From positions 1 to 15,743 of the forward strand of contig DATGLT010000260.1 in NCBI GenBank assembly GCA_035294005.1: a DNA stretch of 15,743 bases. Reading direction: 5' to 3'. This document shows positions 13,825 to 15,743 of the stretch, in pieces (position 1 is the first letter of the stretch; every line of letters starts with the position of its first letter). A program made the position numbers and the translations under genes. The notes beneath the pieces were generated by a model. That model saw nothing but the letters and a program-made list of their open reading frames with translations, was not told where the DNA came from and made no database searches. The DNA comes from JANXQE01 sp035294005 (GTDB lineage Bacteria; Verrucomicrobiota; Verrucomicrobiia; Limisphaerales; UBA8199).

Positions 13825-14298
13825 CTACCAGCGGAAATGTGCAAACGCCTTGTTTGCCTGGGCCATCTTGTGCACCTCGTCGCGTTTGCGAATGGCATTT
13901 CCCTGCCCCTGGTAAGCGTCAAGGATCTCTGAAGCAAGAGCTTCCTTCATCGGAATGCCTTTCCGGCCGTCTGCGAAATCCACCAACCACCGCAACGCCA
14001 GGGCGAACTGCCGGTCTGCTGGAACTTCCAGGGGAACCTGGTAAGTAGCGCCGCCAACGCGCCGGGCTTTAACCTCAAGCCTCGGCTTGGCGTTGTCGAC
14101 CGCGCGCTGAAGGATATCCAGCGGACTGGCCGCTGTATTCTTGGCTGCGATCTGGTCGAAAGCGCCATACACAATGCGCTGAGCAACGGTTTTCTTGCCG
14201 CGTTCCATGACGGTGTTGACCAACCGCGAAACGAGGGTGCTGTTGAACTTGGCGTCCTTGATTATCGGGCGCTTGACTGCTTGTCGGCGTCGGGACAT
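13825..14298 (-). CDS. rpsG: 30S ribosomal protein S7
   Basis: S7 is the primary 16S rRNA-binding protein that nucleates assembly of the 30S head and lines the E-site. The 157-residue length is normal. Recognisable features are the MSRRRQAVKRPI start, the KFNSTLVSRLVNTVMERGKK helix, the basic KARRVGGATYQVP beta hairpin that contacts RNA, and the KRDEVHKMAQANKAFAHFRW ending. It lies 36 nt after rpsL and upstream of fusA, the standard str order. In E. coli S7 represses its own operon by binding the rpsL-rpsG spacer; whether the short spacer here does so cannot be told. No Shine-Dalgarno sequence is obvious. Confidence 0.98.
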   Translation of the reverse strand: MSRRRQAVKRPIIKDAKFNSTLVSRLVNTVMERGKKTVAQRIVYGAFDQIAAKNTAASPLDILQRAVDNAKPRLEVKARRVGGATYQVPLEVPADRQFALALRWLVDFADGRKGIPMKEALASEILDAYQGQGNAIRKRDEVHKMAQANKAFAHFRW

Positions 14299-14334
14299 TT
14301 GTTCGTTAAATCTGTTTAGGAGTTATGTTCAAAG

Positions 14335-14748
14335 TTATGCTGCGGGTGCTGCGGCCGCGGCGGCGGGTTTTGCGCCTTCCTTGGGCCGCTTGACCCCGTA
14401 TTTGGATCGGCTGACGCGCCGCTTTTCAACCCCGGCGGCGTCTAACGTGCCGCGCACAATATGGTAGCGCACACCCGGAAGATCCTTCACGCGCCCGCCG
14501 CGGACCAGGACAATCGAGTGTTCCTGAAGGTTATGACCTTCATCCGGAATATAAGCGATGACTTCGTAGCCATTGGTCAATCGCACTTTGGCCACTTTGC
14601 GCATGGCCGAATTGGGTTTCTTGGGCGTGCGGGTCATGACCTGGATACAGACTCCCCGGCGAAAGGGCGAATTGTCCAAAGCAGGCGATTTGGATTTATG
14701 CTTGAGCTTGTTACGGCCCTTGCGAACCAATTGATTTATAGTCGGCAT
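14335..14748 (-). CDS. rpsL: 30S ribosomal protein S12
   Basis: S12 sits at the decoding centre and controls accuracy of codon recognition. The frame from the ATG at 14748 gives 137 residues starting MPTINQLVRKG; an upstream in-frame extension to 14832 lacks ribosomal-protein character. Conserved blocks are CIQVMTRTPKKPNSAMRK, VRLTNGYEVIAYIPDEGHN, LQEHSIVLVRGGRVKDLPG and YHIVRGTLD. The two lysines whose mutation gives streptomycin resistance in E. coli (in TPKKPNSA and RVKDLPG) are wild type. Beyond the usual KRPK ending there is an Ala/Pro-rich tail (AKPAAAAAAPAA). It is the first gene of the rpsL-rpsG-fusA unit. The leader is U-rich and has no Shine-Dalgarno sequence. Confidence 0.97.
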   Translation of the reverse strand: MPTINQLVRKGRNKLKHKSKSPALDNSPFRRGVCIQVMTRTPKKPNSAMRKVAKVRLTNGYEVIAYIPDEGHNLQEHSIVLVRGGRVKDLPGVRYHIVRGTLDAAGVEKRRVSRSKYGVKRPKEGAKPAAAAAAPAA

Positions 14749-14801
14749 TTCGCGTAAAAAAATTGTGCCCCGCCTTGCCTGGAAAGGCAAACGGAACGCG
14801 G

Positions 14802-14810
14802 AATATAGCA
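14802..14810 (-). promoter_or_regulatory. rpsL: Candidate extended -10 promoter element for the rpsL cluster
   Basis: On the minus strand the sequence reads TGC-TATATT, an extended -10 (TGn) with five of six matches to TATAAT, about 54 nt upstream of the rpsL start. The -35 region is weak: only TTGCAC at 16-bp spacing resembles TTGACA. A short stem TTGCCT/AGGCAA at 14775-14790 would lie in the resulting leader. Confidence 0.4.
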
Positions 14811-15026
14811 AACAGGAAGCGGGGTGCAACAACTATTTAGGCGTTTTTGCCATGCGCCTGCGGATGGCCCTCCGGACGAAGGGCCGGTTTGCTCGGCGGA
14901 ACTTCCCTCAAAGATCTCACCCTTGGTTCGACATCTCTTAAGGAACCGACATGACTTTTCAGCATTCAGCCACTCCGTAACGAGCCCATGCCTGCGGTTT
15001 TCCCACTGAGTTTGTCGGGGCCTCGA
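14811..15026. other. Spacer between the glycosidase-like gene and the rpsL promoter region
   Basis: About 215 nt with no recognisable gene. It contains a 6-bp inverted repeat, GGCCCT/AGGGCC at 14866-14885, which could form a weak 3' hairpin for the upstream minus-strand gene but has no T-run. A 61-codon plus-strand frame here looks like chance. Confidence 0.35.
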
Positions 15027-15743
15027 TCAACGGGTCGCGCCCGAGTCTTTTGATTCCGTCACAAGGTAACTCATCGGCGGCACCGACCGGCCGTCAGGGA
15101 GTTGAAAATCTTCGGTTGAAAAATTAACGACCACCCCGCTGCCATCTGCAAAACGCGTCTGTTGGACATCGCGATTTGGCGTAAGGAACCGGTGATCGAT
15201 CATTTCCTCGTACCCGAAACGCCGCGCCTGCGGGCAAGTGTTGCGGTAGCTTTGCGCGAAGCGAGCCTTGGACTCATGCCACATTCGGGAATCGAACATG
15301 AACATGGGCGCAGTGCCGTAAAGCACGTTGAACAAGTCGCGCTTATCCCACAAAGCGGGAAGCTTGTTGTTGTAGTCGCCCCAATACCAATGAGCGACAA
15401 CACAGTCGTGGTAAACCAGTTCCCAGAGTGGCAACCGATATTTGTGGCCGAGTTGAAATTTTGCCACGACTTCTGGAACATTGGTCCAAATTTCCGACAT
15501 GCGACGCCCGGCGTCCGGCACCCTGTAAGGCCCGAGGCTTAGCATCCCTTCGAAATAATCCACGAACGGCACGGCTGCGTCGTGGCCGGTTTCGGAACCC
15601 GTAACGAGTTTGTTGTCGGAGGATATGTAACGAAGCAACTCCATCTTCCATTTTCTGCTCTCGGAACGGGTCATTGGATGGACCGGGCTGTAGCATTCGT
15701 TCCAGGGGGCGGCGGTCGTCGTATCAATGAAACGGCAAAGATA
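15027..15743 (-). CDS. C-terminal part of a glycoside-hydrolase-like protein, partial (5' end beyond right edge)
   Basis: The frame is open from the right edge to the stop at 15027, giving 238 residues; the Met at 15674 is internal, not the start. The visible part looks like the end of a TIM-barrel glycosidase followed by a small beta-sandwich. It has a strand-end acidic residue (FIDTTT, Asp7 of the fragment), then GSETGHD (Glu51), DYFEGMLSLGPYRVPDAGR, and HDCVVAHWYWGDYNNK followed by LFNVLYGTAPMF. The DGSGVVVNFS segment near the end is typical of a C-terminal sandwich domain. The overall look recalls GH101-like or uncharacterised (DUF) glycosidases, but the family cannot be fixed, nor can the substrate. 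It is on the same strand as rpsL but about 280 nt away and probably a separate unit. Confidence 0.6.
   Translation of the reverse strand, partial: YLCRFIDTTTAAPWNECYSPVHPMTRSESRKWKMELLRYISSDNKLVTGSETGHDAAVPFVDYFEGMLSLGPYRVPDAGRRMSEIWTNVPEVVAKFQLGHKYRLPLWELVYHDCVVAHWYWGDYNNKLPALWDKRDLFNVLYGTAPMFMFDSRMWHESKARFAQSYRNTCPQARRFGYEEMIDHRFLTPNRDVQQTRFADGSGVVVNFSTEDFQLPDGRSVPPMSYLVTESKDSGATR

Noticed and set aside
14335..14748. Streptomycin-resistance mutation in S12
   Set aside because: Both lysines known from resistance mutants are wild type in the TPKKPNSA and RVKDLPG blocks.
14866..14885. GGCCCT/AGGGCC inverted repeat as terminator of the glycosidase-like gene
   Set aside because: Only six base pairs and no T-run on either strand; kept as a note, not as a terminator call.
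1..15743. CRISPR array, insertion sequence, prophage or tRNA
   Set aside because: No regularly spaced repeats of suitable length, no transposase or integrase coding, no terminal inverted repeats and no cloverleaf sequence were seen on reading.

Overview
The window reads as a chromosomal segment of a free-living bacterium of the Verrucomicrobiota, possibly a Pedosphaera/Limisphaera-like lineage. This is an inference from the mix of genes: a secreted GH127-type glycosidase, a second large glycosidase-like protein, Rcp1-type single-domain response regulators, a secreted protein with a pseudopilin-like globular part, and a str-type ribosomal cluster that ends at fusA. Many starts have no obvious Shine-Dalgarno sequence. 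No rRNA, tRNA, CRISPR array, insertion sequence or phage gene is visible.

Layout, left to right. (1) 1-161 is the start of a membrane-anchored protein that leaves the window on the minus strand. A tandem GNAT acetyltransferase (235-996, minus) lies upstream of it. (2) A plus-strand run follows: a secreted GH127/DUF1680 glycosidase with a C-terminal discoidin-like domain (1279-3636), a FatA-like acyl-ACP thioesterase (3717-4433) and a GDP-mannose mannosyl hydrolase-type Nudix enzyme (4463-4966). (3) A signalling cluster contains two paralogous single-domain receivers on the minus strand (5031-5615 and 5917-6399) and a divergent NarL/LuxR-type regulator (6704-7384). No histidine kinase is in the window. 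(4) purN lies on the minus strand (7755-8381). (5) Divergent from purN is a two-gene unit with a 3-nt gap: a secreted protein of unknown function (8551-9795) and a membrane protein (9799-11412). The latter's outer domain looks like a catalytically dead endonuclease/exonuclease/phosphatase fold joined to a long coiled coil. (6) The translation cluster rpsL-rpsG-fusA is on the minus strand (14748 down to 11541), with an intrinsic terminator between rpsG and fusA. (7) The C-terminal part of a large glycosidase-like protein (15027-15743, minus) runs off the right edge.

How the genes relate. The GH127 enzyme and the right-edge protein suggest a plant- or polysaccharide-degrading lifestyle. The three regulators probably report to kinases elsewhere in the genome. 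The ribosomal cluster is ordinary in order but has no tuf or rpsJ after fusA; it meets the 8551-11412 pair tail to tail across a hairpin. The most novel material is that pair, 8551-11412.
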